From: Adiantum capillus-veneris | Lineage: Eukaryota > Streptophyta > Polypodiopsida > Polypodiales > Pteridaceae | DNA length: 64,000 bases | Assembly: GCA_014529385.2 (NCBI GenBank) | Contig: CM043944.1 | Span: 87,137,884 to 87,201,883, forward strand | Direction: 5' to 3' | Shown: positions 48,944 to 59,591 of the stretch, piece by piece | Numbering within the stretch: the stretch's first letter is position 1 | How the letters are laid out: each line of letters starts with the position of its first letter | The notes under the pieces: generated by a model | Database searches by the model: none | What the model was told of the DNA's origin: nothing | Seen by the model: the letters and a program-made list of their open reading frames with translations, nothing else | Position numbers and translations under genes: made by a program

Positions 48944-49900
48944 CTATGCTAAACCAAAAGCCTCGAGGTAAAGTTTCGCAATCTGAGGAGTATCTGCTAG
49001 GTCCTCCTCCTCCATCCACTTCGCATCCAATGCAGGATAGTTCTTGAACTTAACCAAGAACCGCCTTCGGACTTTACCTTTATTCTTCGTATCCTTATGT
49101 GCCAAAATCTGTTCAGGAACAAGGATTTTCTTCCACTTCGGGTTGCTTATCAGGCTCCCCATCATCAGGCACATCACCTTTAAAAGGTTTCAAGAGACTC
49201 GCATGAAATGCATTGTGAATCCTCCAAGTATCAGGCAGTTTCAGTCGGAAGGAGACATCATTAATCTTTTGAGAGATCTGGAAAGGTCCGTAGTATCGCA
49301 TACTAAGCTTTGGAAAAAGCCTCTCCTTTCCCTTTTTCTTTCTCAGGCGTGCCTTCTCAAAACGTAAGAGCACCCAATCACCCTCCGTCAATTTCAAGTC
49401 GCGACGATGGCGATCCGTTGCCTTTTTCTGTCGTTCTTGAGATTTCTGTAAACCTCGCGAACCTTGGCAAAAGCCGTGTCTAAGTCTCGCGTATACTCAT
49501 CCGCTTCAAAAATCTTATCTTTCGTGCTTAGGAAGGGTGGAACCTTTGCAGCACCTTTAACAATCTCAAATGGCGCCTTCCCCGTCGAAGAGTGTATCAT
49601 GTTATTGTAGGCAAATTCCACCAAAGGTAAGTACTTTTCCCATTGAGTCTTCTGATCCGAGATATAAGACTTCAAAATAAATCTAGAATCACTGAATTGG
49701 CAATCTCAGATTGCCCGTCAGTCTGCGGGTGGAACGATGACGAGAATTGCAATCGCGTGCCAATGTTCTCCCAAATTGCCTTCCAAAACAAACTTGTAAA
49801 TCTGGGGTCCCTATCGGAGACAATCGTCTCAAGGCATGCCATGTAATCTGAAAATCTGGGCCACAAACAGTCTCGCTAAGTGATCCGGCTTGATTGTTTT
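48944..49900 (-). pseudogene. Chromovirus integrase core, GPY/F module and chromodomain
   Basis: Minus-strand order: integrase core near 49866-49675 (ETIVSDRDPRFTS with catalytic Asp; SSFHPQTDGQSEIAN with catalytic Glu), a middle segment (49675-49394, LPLVEFAYNNMIHSSTGKAP), the GPY/F-type C-terminal module (49397-49113, WVLLRFEKA..RYYGPFQI, LPDTWRIHNAFHASLLKPF) and a chromodomain (49177-48944, FLVKFKNYPALDAKWMEEEDL). This fixes the family as a Ty3/gypsy chromovirus. Frame breaks occur between core and C-terminal parts. Chromodomains direct integration to marked chromatin, so this lineage would favour heterochromatin, as its position in a repeat pile suggests. Confidence 0.9.
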
Positions 49901-49995
49901 CTTCACTGGAATGAAATGAGTCTGTTTGCTAATCTGTCAATAATAGTCCAGATACCAATTGGGATTGGATTTCCCGTAGAAGAGAAGTCTGCCGT

Positions 49996-50007
49996 GCTCT
50001 GATACCA
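49996..50007 (-). other. Primer-binding site of the LTR-I element
   Basis: The complement reads TGGTATCAGAGC, a perfect initiator-Met match, one base inside the 5' LTR. Confidence 0.92.
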
Positions 50008-50008
50008 C

Positions 50009-50651
50009 TGTAACAGACTTGGACACTCCAAGTCAAGAATCTACCGTGACAGCACCAAATAACCACTTCAAAACAGTTCACAGTTCACAGTAGATTTGCA
50101 CTGGCCCGGCGAAGTTCCGTGCCTAGAGATCGCCCCAAAGACTGGCGCCCCTTTTGGTATTTCTTTTTGTATTAATCAAAGTTCAAGGTACAAGAGTGGT
50201 TGGGACTCACTCTCAGACTCTGCGTCCAGATGCTCTGCAGAGTGGGAGCCCATACCACATATTTATTTACAAGGGATGCCAAAAGCAGAGCCCCAAAAGC
50301 TTAAAAATAAAAGCCTAAAATAAAAGCAAAAGTCTTCTCTCTTGAGCTTATCAAATTAAAGCAAAAGGGTTCTCTCTCTCATCTTGCGTAGCTTTTTCCG
50401 ATCACTGTTGTACAGCCCAGCGTGAAAAGCGCTGCAATATCCGGAATCTGCCGTATGGTGCCAAATGTCATGTCTGCGTATTTTCCGGGATCTCCCTGTT
50501 GCCCTTAGGGTTAGGGTTAGGGTTTTTACAATTGTAGGGTTTTTGGCAATAGAATTAGGGTTTGCAGGTTTTAGGGTTAGGGTTTCCAGAATTAGGATTT
50601 GCAGGTTTTAGGGTTTTTGCATACAAGTAGCCACGTCATCACTTTGTGACA
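50009..50651 (-). repeat. LTR-I, copy 3 (5' LTR)
   Basis: Plus-sense TGTAACAGACTTGG to CACTTTGTGACA, 643 bp. Telomere-like words at 50507-50620 and GCCACGTCATC near 50630 match copy 2. Confidence 0.9.
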
Positions 50652-51103
50652 GAAGCAGCCGGTGTTTTTGGATTGCCTCCCTTAGCGTTTCTACAGCAGA
50701 TTCTTCCTAGCGTTTCCATCAGTAGCAGATAAGCCTGGCGTTTTTCAGTTTCCAGATCAAGCCTAGTGTTTTGCAGTTTCCGGCGCCAGATCAGCCAAGA
50801 CCACTAGCGTTTTCAGTTTTCAGCACTAAGCCTTTGCAGATCTACCTCCTCGCCTCGCAGATCTCACCTACCCGCAGCAGATCCTCGTCGTACGTTGAGT
50901 CAACCAACGTTTATAGTTACAACCCGCTGTTTTCAGATTTCAATATCTACGTTTTTAGCGCATCGTCGTCGAGTCCTCGTCATGGCCATCCTCGTCGACA
51001 CAATGTCAGTATTCAACAGAAAGTCAGCATCTTTCAGTTTTTAGGATTTCAGCCCTAGCGTTTTCAGTTTTCAGCCCGTCCTCGTCGTCGTCATCATTGT
51101 CGT

Positions 51104-52316
51104 TGTCACGTGCACATCTAACCCTATGTGTACGTGGACAAGCTACTTCATGACATGGGTTCATTTCAGTTCAGTTTAGTCAGCCTAGATTAGGAAGTGT
51201 TCTTGCACTTTTGTGAGTGTTCGCAGGCCGTGCATGTCCAGACACTTAGAGTAGATGCATGTCCTCTGGTTGCACACAACATGATTATCAGATTTCCATC
51301 AGAACCCATGAGGAGCATTTTTACAGTGCATAGACCTATTTTCCCTATTTTAGCCAATTTTCACTTATTATTTTTAAGTGACTTTTGTTGGGAAACTGGG
51401 TAGGGCAAATTTAGTAACTCAATATATAAGAAAACCTAGCGCTAGCACTTTCTGGCAGAAGAGGCAGCAGGAACACTTTGTTCAACATGCACCTTCTCAG
51501 CAAGACCCTCAACAAGACACCTAGCGTTTTTGCAACAGATGACCCCTAGCGTTTTCTGCATCAAACAGCCCTTGGCGTTTTTGCAGTGCAGATTAGCCCC
51601 GGCATTAGCAGACGCAGCAGATCCATAGCGTTTTTGCATCGGACCACACATCAGCCTAGCGTTTTTGCAAACAACAGATCTTCTAGCGTTTTGCAGATTC
51701 GCCGCGACAGAAACACTAGCAGCATCAGCTTTTTCAGTTTTCAGCATCAAGACTCCGCAGTAGAACCCTCAAACCTTGCAGATCTCACCTTCTCGTAGCA
51801 GATCCTCGCCGCACGGTTAGATCAATGAGAGTGTACAGTTTCAGCCCGGAAAACGTAGATTTCAGCATCTGCGTTTTCAGCGCGTCGTCGTCGCATCGTC
51901 GCGATTGACATCGTCACCGACATAGAGTCAGAATTCAGCAGATAAAGATTTGCAGAGTTGAGCCATTAGCGTTTTCACATTTCAGCCCGTTTCGTCGTCG
52001 TTCTCATCGTCGTCGACATCGTTGGCAAGTTCAAAGCATTGTAGAGATTTGTGCAATCAATAGTAGACCGCTCTCGCCATAGAGAGTGGGGCCTTCGGAG
52101 GAGGGTTTGACAACATTCTGGTGTCGTATTCTTCTCTCTCTATCTCTCAGTTTCAACACCTTCATTCACAGTGTTCACCACTTTGTTTGTGTTCATTGCA
52201 CTCTCTCACTAAAGGAACGGAAGGCTCTCCCTTCTGTAAGTAAAAGGAATCCTTGAGCACAATTCGGAGCACTCATCTTGAGCAAAGTTCAACATTCACT
52301 TCCGTTGCACCTTATA
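51104..52316 (+). repeat. Solo LTR-II with target duplication GTCGT
   Basis: 1213 bp, TGTCACGTGCACATC to CACCTTATA (the last dinucleotide is mutated from CA to TA). GTCGT flanks both sides (51099-51103 and 52317-52321). TATA box TATATAAG at 51423-51430. It is inserted inside an older LTR-II of the same family. Confidence 0.9.
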
Positions 52317-52383
52317 GTCGTCCCGACAAGTCCATTGTATCTAGACCATTGTACCAGATTTGTGCAATCTATAGCGTAGACCT

Positions 52384-53051
52384 TGTCACAAGACGGGCAC
52401 CACGTGCCAATAGAAAAGAACAGACTGAACAGACTTTTAGCACTTCAATAACAATTGAACTGAGAGAGAGAGAGACGACATGCGGCACGCGATACAGAGT
52501 GGCGGAATTCCACCTCAGAGAGTATGGGCCCTTGGTGCCCTTTCGATATTTCTTTATATTGCATCAACACAGTACAAGCCGGTACTCCATACTCTGCACC
52601 TTCTCCAGGAAGCATGCCAGAGAATTGAGCCCATGGCCTCGTATACAAAAGCCTTAGGCCCAAAAGCAGTTTACATGAAAAGCCTTCAAGCTCAAAAGCA
52701 TCTGGTCCAAAAGCAATGCCCAAAAATTTGTCAGTGCATTTTGCGGAAATCTGTACAACTGCCACATCAGCACTGTCATCGTGTTTTGTGGAAATATGCC
52801 ACGTTAGCATTGTCAACGCGTTTTGCTGAAATCCGTACAGTTCTGCCACGTCAACAGTCAAAGGAAAATCGGGGCTGTGTGTGTGTGTGGGTCCTGCTTT
52901 ATTTTAACTCCTTGATGTCTCTTGGGTCCCATAAGTTGGTAGAACTTCTTCTTCTGTTGTTGCTTGTTCTTCTTAGTGTTTAGGCTCCTCGGCCATGAAC
53001 TGAAGGTTGGCTCTGCTCCTCACTGACTTGACACGTCAGCAGTTTGTGACA
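52384..53051 (-). repeat. Solo LTR-III with target duplication GACCT
   Basis: 668 bp in plus sense from TGTCACAAGACGGGC to GTTTGTGACA, flanked by GACCT (52379-52383 and 53052-53056). It aligns with the LTRs of the element at 59592-62791. A GT run lies near 52875. Confidence 0.9.
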
Positions 53052-53301
53052 GACCTCTCTCGCCATAGAGGGGGGGCTCTTTGGAGGAGGGTTTGAGAAC
53101 CACCTGGTGTCGTATTCTTCTCTCTCTTCTCTCAGTCTCAGCACTTTCATTCACAGTAGCATTCACTTTGTTTGCGATCATTGCAATCTCTCTCTAAAGG
53201 AACGGAAGGCTCTCCCTTCCTTAAGTAAAAGGAACCCTTGAGCATAGTTCGGAGCACTCATCTTGAGCAATATCAACATTCACTTCTGCAACACCTTACA
53301 T

Positions 53302-53312
53302 TGGTATCAGAG
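53302..53312 (+). other. Primer-binding site after the broken LTR-II
   Basis: TGGTATCAGAG, one base after the LTR end. The leader that follows (53313-53534) matches the leader of the opposite-oriented LTR-II element (55540-55765). Confidence 0.9.
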
Positions 53313-53534
53313 TGTTTTGTATCACTCAAGGAAAGAGCCACAATAATTTTTTTGCTTCTTGTGATCCCACGTAACCCAAGTTCACTTGGACGTGTCAATT
53401 CCTAATCGTATTTTTGAATAGTGACAAATAACCCAAGAAAGAAGGGCTTGTCTAGCCTCCCCTTGTTCCTCTTTTCACTCATTGAGAGCGGACCGTGCAC
53501 TTAGCGGCCGGCCAATCGACATGAGGTGGAAAAA

Positions 53535-53865
53535 TGTCACGCGCACATCTAACCCTATGTGCATGTGGACAAGCTACTTCAGGTCCAGGGTTCATGTAAG
53601 CTTAGGAAGTGTTCTGGCACCTTTGTGAGCTTGTGTGCAGGCCGTGCATGTCTAGGCACTTAGAGTAGTGGCATATCCTCTGGTTGCACACAACATGATC
53701 ATCATCATTACAGTCAGTATCCATCACGAGCATTTAACAATGCACAGAACCCATTTTCCCTATTTTATCCATTTTTCACTTATTATTAATAAGTGACTTT
53801 GTTGGGAAACTGGGTTGGGCAAATTTGCTAAGCTCTATAAAAGAGACCTAGCGCTGGAATCCTGG
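53535..53865 (+). repeat. LTR-II fragment (U3 and TATA only)
   Basis: It starts TGTCACGCGCACATC in the leader of the preceding element, contains the palindrome TCACTTATTATTAATAAGTGA-type sequence near 53776 and TATAAAAG at 53836-53843, and stops at about 53865. There the sequence changes to the 3' part of the minus-strand gag-derived ORF. Confidence 0.8.
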
Positions 53866-53995
53866 AAGGGACTCTTCACGGGCCCACTCTGATGTGTGGG
53901 TCGTGCGGTACTTGAACTTCATAAAGATCTGCAACGCTTGCTTCTTTGGGCCGAGCCGAAAGCGACACAAAGTCTTTTGTGGCTCCTTCGATGCT

Positions 53996-55318
53996 TCAAC
54001 TGCGTCTAGAGTCCTGCTCTTTCTTCTCAAGAATCTCCATGGTTGAAAATTCCTGAAACCACTTCCAATACAAAACCATGAACATACCCATTCCATGTAA
54101 AGTGAGTGGAAAAATCCTTGTCTTCCTCAAAGACTGTGCATGCAATGTAGATGAACCAATAGACGGAGTGCCAAACCGTTCACCACGCACATGCAAACAA
54201 TGAGATCGACTCTTGTGTTTCTGATCTAAATCAATCAATTTTGGCAAATCACAATGGACATGCCTATGCTTGATGCTCAATCTTTCTTGTGCTCTTTCTA
54301 CGAATGTGTCATGCCAAGGAAGAGACATGGAATGTGACTTCCTTACATACATACTTTTCAGCTTTTCATGAACAATCCGCATACATTCGTGCTCATTCAT
54401 GAGTGAAACGTGCTCAACGTACAATATGTCATGCCTAGGAAAAGGGATCACATAAAGACGCTGACTAAAATACAGGAAACGATCACGAATGAAACACTCG
54501 TACAATGCGTGTGTACTAATCATGCGAACACATAATACTTCTTGTAAAGGGTCTTTGGACCTAGGTTCAAGAGCCAAGATCGGTTCTTCCTGAAGGGGTG
54601 CTTTGGACCTAGGCTCGAGAGCCAAGATCGATCCTTCGTGATTGATCGAATGTGCAACGATGTTAGCTTCACTAGAAAAAGCATCAACTAACTCATCATC
54701 CTTGTGAACAATCACGTCATCTTCATGCAAATCATCATGCTTGTGAGAAATCACATCTTGATCATGCAAATCATCATGCTCGTGAAAAATCACATCTTGA
54801 TCATGCAAATCATCATGCTTGTCATTGGCATCCAAATCATCATGCTTAGCAATATCATTCAAGTCATCATGCTTATCTTTGTCATCTAAATCATCATGCT
54901 TGGCATTCAAATCATGTGTGTCTTGCTTTGGAGAAGAAGAGACTGAGAGAGTCTCCTTTTCCTGATTCTGTTGCATCCGTGCCTGCACTTGAGAAAAGAG
55001 TCGCAACATCTCTTGCATTCCGGCTTTATTCTCGCGATCAAATCTTGCTTGACTTTCTTTTTCTTCCAAGTCATACTGACGCTCTATGGCTGCCATTTCT
55101 TCTTCGTAGGCCTTTCTGTCTGCTTCTCTTTCTTCGCGTTCTAACTTCCTTTCCATAAACAACTGCTTCAACTCCTCCATAGGAGTTAGCGCAATCCTTG
55201 TCGTAGATGGGCAAGGGGGAGAGTCGGAAAAATCTCCCGATGGGGAAAATTCTTCTTCGGCTCTCTCATGCTTATCACCTCCAAACGAAGTATCCATTCC
55301 GCTTCGAGTGATGACCAT
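53996..55318 (-). CDS. Open 440-aa gag-derived ORF with HDDL repeats (LTR-II element)
   Basis: The ATG at 55318 gives MVITRSGMDTSF, a typical gypsy gag start. Residues 45-130 are a charged coiled coil (LFMERKLEREEREADRKAYE). Residues about 130-205 hold seven degenerate units of 10-14 residues built on KHDDLHDQDVI. Then ILALEPRSKAPLQE appears twice. A similar string follows RNase H in the pol at 58.6 kb (ILALESRSTISLQG), so the ORF probably joins gag to a post-RNase-H segment through an internal deletion. The C-terminal 170 residues are His/Arg-rich and unrecognised. The frame is open for 1.3 kb among broken neighbours. It starts about 450 nt from the PBS of the element whose 5' LTR is 55779-56965. 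No capsid major homology region or zinc knuckle is visible. Confidence 0.65.
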   Translation of the reverse strand: MVITRSGMDTSFGGDKHERAEEEFSPSGDFSDSPPCPSTTRIALTPMEELKQLFMERKLEREEREADRKAYEEEMAAIERQYDLEEKESQARFDRENKAGMQEMLRLFSQVQARMQQNQEKETLSVSSSPKQDTHDLNAKHDDLDDKDKHDDLNDIAKHDDLDANDKHDDLHDQDVIFHEHDDLHDQDVISHKHDDLHEDDVIVHKDDELVDAFSSEANIVAHSINHEGSILALEPRSKAPLQEEPILALEPRSKDPLQEVLCVRMISTHALYECFIRDRFLYFSQRLYVIPFPRHDILYVEHVSLMNEHECMRIVHEKLKSMYVRKSHSMSLPWHDTFVERAQERLSIKHRHVHCDLPKLIDLDQKHKSRSHCLHVRGERFGTPSIGSSTLHAQSLRKTRIFPLTLHGMGMFMVLYWKWFQEFSTMEILEKKEQDSRRS

Positions 55319-55765
55319 TCTGAAGTCGTGGGTTCTTGTGGTCTTGGGTTCTTAAGTTCACGAGGAACTTGGGTTCTTGGGTGTCTTGAGGTTCTTGAGG
55401 GTCTTGAGGTTCTTGAGGTTTTCTTTCGCTTGCAAACCGTGTTCGAGAAGGATCTTCTCTTCACCCGAGTTCTACTCCTTTTCGCGGGCGCACCCCTTGG
55501 CGGCCTGCGCTCACACCAAGGTTGCTTTTTCCCACCTCACGTCGATTGGCCGGCCACTAAGTGCACGGTCTGCTCTTAATGAGTGAAAAGAGGCACAAGG
55601 GGAGGTTGGACAAGCCCTTCTTTCTTGGGATTCCTGTCACTCTTCAAAAACACGATTAGGAATCGACACGCCCAAGTGAACTTGGGTTCGTGCGACCGCA
55701 ACAAGCAAAAAAAATTCTTGTGATTCTTGTGGTTCTTTCCTTGAGTGATACAGAACACTGCCAAA

Positions 55766-55777
55766 GCTCTAATACCA
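55766..55777 (-). other. Primer-binding site of the minus-strand LTR-II element
   Basis: The complement reads TGGTATTAGAGC, one mismatch from the initiator-Met PBS. Confidence 0.85.
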
Positions 55778-55778
55778 A

Positions 55779-56965
55779 TGTTAGGTGCAGCGGAATGAAT
55801 GTATGCGCTTTGCTCAAGATGAGTGCTCCGAATTGTGCTCAAGGTTTCTTTTGTTCTTATGGAAGGGAGAGCCTTCCGTTCTCAATGAGAGAATGCTATG
55901 ATCACAAACAATGTGAATGGACACTATGCGTGCAAGTGTATGAGACTGAGAGATAGAGAGAGAAGAGAGATACGACACCAGAGACTGTAAAACCCTCCTC
56001 CGAAGGCCCCACTCTTGTTGGCGAGAGTGGTCTACGATTGATTGCACAATCTGGTACAAACTGTATGCATGAGACTGATGCAAGTCTAGGTTATGTCGAC
56101 GACGACGACGGGGATGACGAGGCCGACACTAGGGCTGAAATCTGCAATCTTGTATCTGTTGTCCAAAAACGCTATGGGCTGAAATCTGCCGTTGCCGAAA
56201 AACGCTGATTTTGGGGCTGTTTTCTGATGGTCTGTGTCGCTGAAAATCTGCAGGTTTAGGGCTGAAAACTGAGGTTTCTTTAGGCTGAAAATTGATGGTC
56301 TTTTCGGTTAAATCTGCTACTCTTTAGGACTGAATAGGCAGATGCTTCATTGCTGAAAACGTTGCCTAAATCTCTCAAAACGCTAGGTATGCTGGGTCTC
56401 TGCTGGCGATGGTGGCTGATGCAAAAATGCTATGCACTGGGGTCTTTTGGCGATGGCATGGCTGATGCAAAACGCTAGGATCTGGGGTCTTCTGGCGATG
56501 GCAAGGTTGATGCAAAACGCTAGGGGAGGTTCTTGCTTGGAGGGAAGTACCGCCAAGTTCTTGTTGGAGAAGTTGCCTACTGAGCTTGGCTCCTGTTGCC
56601 TCTTCTGCCAAAGAGTGCTAGTCTAGGTTTGCTTATATACAAACTTACTCAATTTGCCCTACCTACTTTCCAACAAAAGTCACTTAAAAATAATAAGTGA
56701 AAAATGTCAAAAATAGGAAAAATAGGCTAAATGCTCTGGAAAATTCCCCTGAAGGATTTTGATGGATTATGATGGGAATGCTTATGATCATGCTGTGTGC
56801 AACCAAAGGATATGCATCTACACTAAGTGACTGGGCATGCACGGTCTACGAATAGACTCACAAAAGTGCCAGATCACTTCTAATCTAGACTGACTCGACT
56901 GAACTGAACCCTTGTCATGTTGTAGCTTGTCCACAGACACATAGGGTTGGATGTGTCACGTGACA
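55779..56965 (-). repeat. LTR-II in opposite orientation (5' LTR of the minus-strand element)
   Basis: 1187 bp, plus-sense TGTTAGGTGCAGCGG to GTGTCACGTGACA. The inverted TATA box is at 56632-56639 and the hairpin at 56009-56030. Together with the plus-sense LTR-II copies it forms large inverted repeats. Confidence 0.9.
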
Positions 56966-57089
56966 CTTGTAGAGAGAGCCCGCCTAGAGGTTAGTCAGAC
57001 ATCTCCTCTCGTGGTGTCGGGCTTCGCTCCCGGTGTGGACTCTCTCATTATGCAAGAATGCCTTGATGTGTTGTTTACAGTTCAATAAG

Positions 57090-59591
57090 GTGTCTTTGGT
57101 AGAAAATTTGTTGCGTCTCATCTCTCAGAATGTGGTATGCTTTTAGGCATTAGATGGTTTCGTGAGTATAACCCTCTCGTTGACTGGACAGACAATACGA
57201 AGAGGAGCACAAGCGGCATTCATGTATGCCTCTCCAGTTACCCAAAGCATTCAAGCTCCAGACAAGTATTCAGCTTTGTTTACCAAGTTTAAGCATCTCG
57301 TTTTGTAGGATGATCTTCCACTCCATCTCCTACCTGAGCGGTCGGAGGACCATCACATCGAACTCACGGAGGGGGCACAGCCTGTCAGTAAGGCTCCCTA
57401 TCGTTTGAACAGGACTCAGGAAGAAGAGTTAAGAGTGGCAACTCACGGAGTTGGAAGCCAGGGGTTTCATACGTCTTAGTGTAAGTCCCTTTGCTGCTCC
57501 TATTTTGTTTTTCTGCAAGAAGGATGGTTCGTTTCGTTTGTGTGTTGATTACAGGGCATTGAACAAGATGACCGTCAAGAACAAGTTTTCGATGCCTCGC
57601 ATTGAGTATATCCTCGATAGGCTCAATGAGGCAAAGGTTTTTGATAAGGTCGATCTCAAAAGTGGCAAGTTAGGGTATTCAAAGACGACATCTACAAGAC
57701 CGCTTTTCGCACGGAGCGAGGGCAATGGGAGTATGTGGTTATGCCTTTTGGATTGATAGGTGCCGTGGATACATTTAACCGTCTCATGGTAGGCTGTTTT
57801 GGCTATATGGTTGGTGTATGTCTGTTCATCTTTCTTGATGATATTCTCATTTTTTTTGTATCGTGGAAACAACATGAATAGGATGCAGAAAGGGTATTAA
57901 CCCGTTTGGATGAGTGTCAGCTGTACATTGCAGTTAAGAAGTCTGAGTTTTTTCTCACTGAAGTTACTTACTGGGTTATATCATTTCTGCAGAAGGCGTC
58001 GAGTTAGATCCCGCGAAGGTGGAATAGATATGTAATTGGGGTTTGTCCAAAACTGCATATGATGTACGTTTTTTTCTTGGTTTATGTCAAGCATATAGTT
58101 CGCACATAGAGAATTTTGCACGCATTGTTGCGTCCATGACAGATGTTTTGAAAGGGGTAAAGACTCGCCGACAATGCGTGGATTTGTCCGAAGCAGCCAT
58201 TGAGGCTTTCACAGCTCTCAAGGTTGCGGTGACAGAAGCGTTGTGTCTTATTTTTGCCTCTTGGGATGACCCCTTTGAGGTATGGACGGATGCGAGCAAT
58301 GTCGCCATAGGCGCTGTGCTTCAGCAGCATGGTCGTCCAGTTGCTTTCCTTAGTCGGAAGCTCAATAGTGCAGAAAAGAACTACTCAATGTATGGTAAAG
58401 AACTTTTGTCTGTCATTCACTCTCTTAAGCATTGGAAGCATTTTCTGTATGGTAGAGAGTTCATAGTTCGCACAGATCACCAAGCCCTCAAGTGGCTCCA
58501 GTCTATGCTTGGTGCACATTGGAGTGATCGCCAAGCATGGTGGTCACAATTTTTTGAGCAATTTGGAGGTTTGATTGAGTATGTGCCTAGAAAAGCTAAC
58601 CCTGTTGCAGATGCGTTAAGTCGCAAAGGACAGATCTTGGCTCTTGAGTCAAGATCCACAATTTCTCTTCAGGGTGCGTCTTTCGACAGCATGAAGAACC
58701 AGTACGCAAATAGTTTGGTAAGCAATGGTTGCAGGCTAATTTGCATTTAAGGAACACTCAATGTTTGACAATTGTTGATCGTTTCAGCAAGCTTTGCATG
58801 TTGATTCCTTGTAAGGCCACAGTCATGGCACAAGATGTAGCACGGTTGTTTATAAAGCATTGGTACCCCCTCTCTGGTTTGCCAAAATCGATTGTTTCAG
58901 ATAGGGATGTTAAGTTTACATCCAATTTTTGACGTGCACTCTTTGAAAATTTTGGCCCTAAGTTGAATTTTTCATCGGCTTTTCATCCACAGTCAGATGG
59001 TCAGATAGAGATTTACAATCAGTTGGCTTTTGATGTTTGAAGTCTTATGTGCATGATCAACAGTCTCATTGGGAGCTCTATTTCCCATTGGTTTAGGCTA
59101 TTTTGAATGACTCTTTTTCCTCTGCCATTGGTCGAACTCCATTTGAGGCAGCTTTTGGCCGTCTGTTTCAGTCACTTTTGACTCGCTCGGTCAGTCAAAT
59201 GCCTTATGTCAATGCTAAAGTCAATTGTTGAATGAGATTTCTGAGAGTGTGAAGGTTCGGTTAAGCAAGGCTCAGGAGTCTTACTCACGATAGACTAACA
59301 AGTATCGTCAGGATGTTTCGATCAAGGAAGGGGATTGGGTTTATTTAAGAATCATGAAGCAACATTTTAAGCAAGTTGGAAAGAAATGTCCTAAGTTGAC
59401 TTTCAGAATGTATGGTCCATTTTTTGTCATTAGAAAGATAAATGAGGTTTCAATGAAATTGCATTGGTCTAACTCATGGTCAATGCACAACGTTTTCCAT
59501 GTTTCTTGGTTGAAAGTGTTTCGGGCAACACCTCCGCAAGAAGAGCCCGAGATCATCGATGAAGCTGAAGTCATGGAGCCGGAGCAAGTGT
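57090..59591 (+). pseudogene. Ty3/gypsy chromovirus pol (protease end, RT, RNase H, integrase)
   Basis: Order on the plus strand: protease C-terminus (SECGMLLGIRWFREYNPL, near 57130), RT (57320-57970, with [31 protein letters not shown], and the active site as FLDDILIF), RNase H (58043-58680, VWTDASNVAIGAVLQQ, YGKELLSVIHSLKHWKHF, RTDHQALKWL with the D, E, D residues present) and integrase (58731-59591, IVDRFSKLCMLIP, PKSIVSDRDVKFT, SSAFHPQSDGQ, MYGPFFVIRKINEVS). Several stops and frame changes make it inactive. A deletion removed the start of integrase near 58730. The frame is cut at 59591 by an LTR-III element and resumes at 62792. The 3' LTR appears to be LTR-II at 62981. Confidence 0.92.

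Larger units (their letters stand above)
47739..50651 (-). mobile_element. LTR-I chromovirus, internally deleted (minus strand)
   Basis: 3' LTR 47739-48390, internal 48391-50008, 5' LTR 50009-50651. The PBS is at 49996-50007. Only integrase and chromodomain remain between the LTRs; gag, protease, RT and RNase H are deleted, so the integrase core lies close to the PBS. The first about 20 bp of the left LTR edge are disturbed (GGAGTGACTGCTCGACCC replaces the normal sequence). Confidence 0.85.
47453..53300 (+). mobile_element. Older LTR-II copy, broken into four pieces by three later insertions
   Basis: Pieces: 47453-47738 (U3, diverged), 50652-51103, 52322-52383 and 53057-53300. Between them lie an LTR-I element (47739-50651), a solo LTR-II (51104-52316) and a solo LTR-III (52384-53051). 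The last piece ends ACACCTTACA and is followed by a PBS at 53302, so this was the 5' LTR of a plus-strand element. The first junction is the least certain because the U3 part is diverged. Confidence 0.75.

Noticed and set aside
52480-52983. A 167-aa ORF and its antisense partner in the solo LTR-III
   Set aside because: They lie entirely inside an LTR bounded by a target duplication and are broken or shifted in the other LTR copies.
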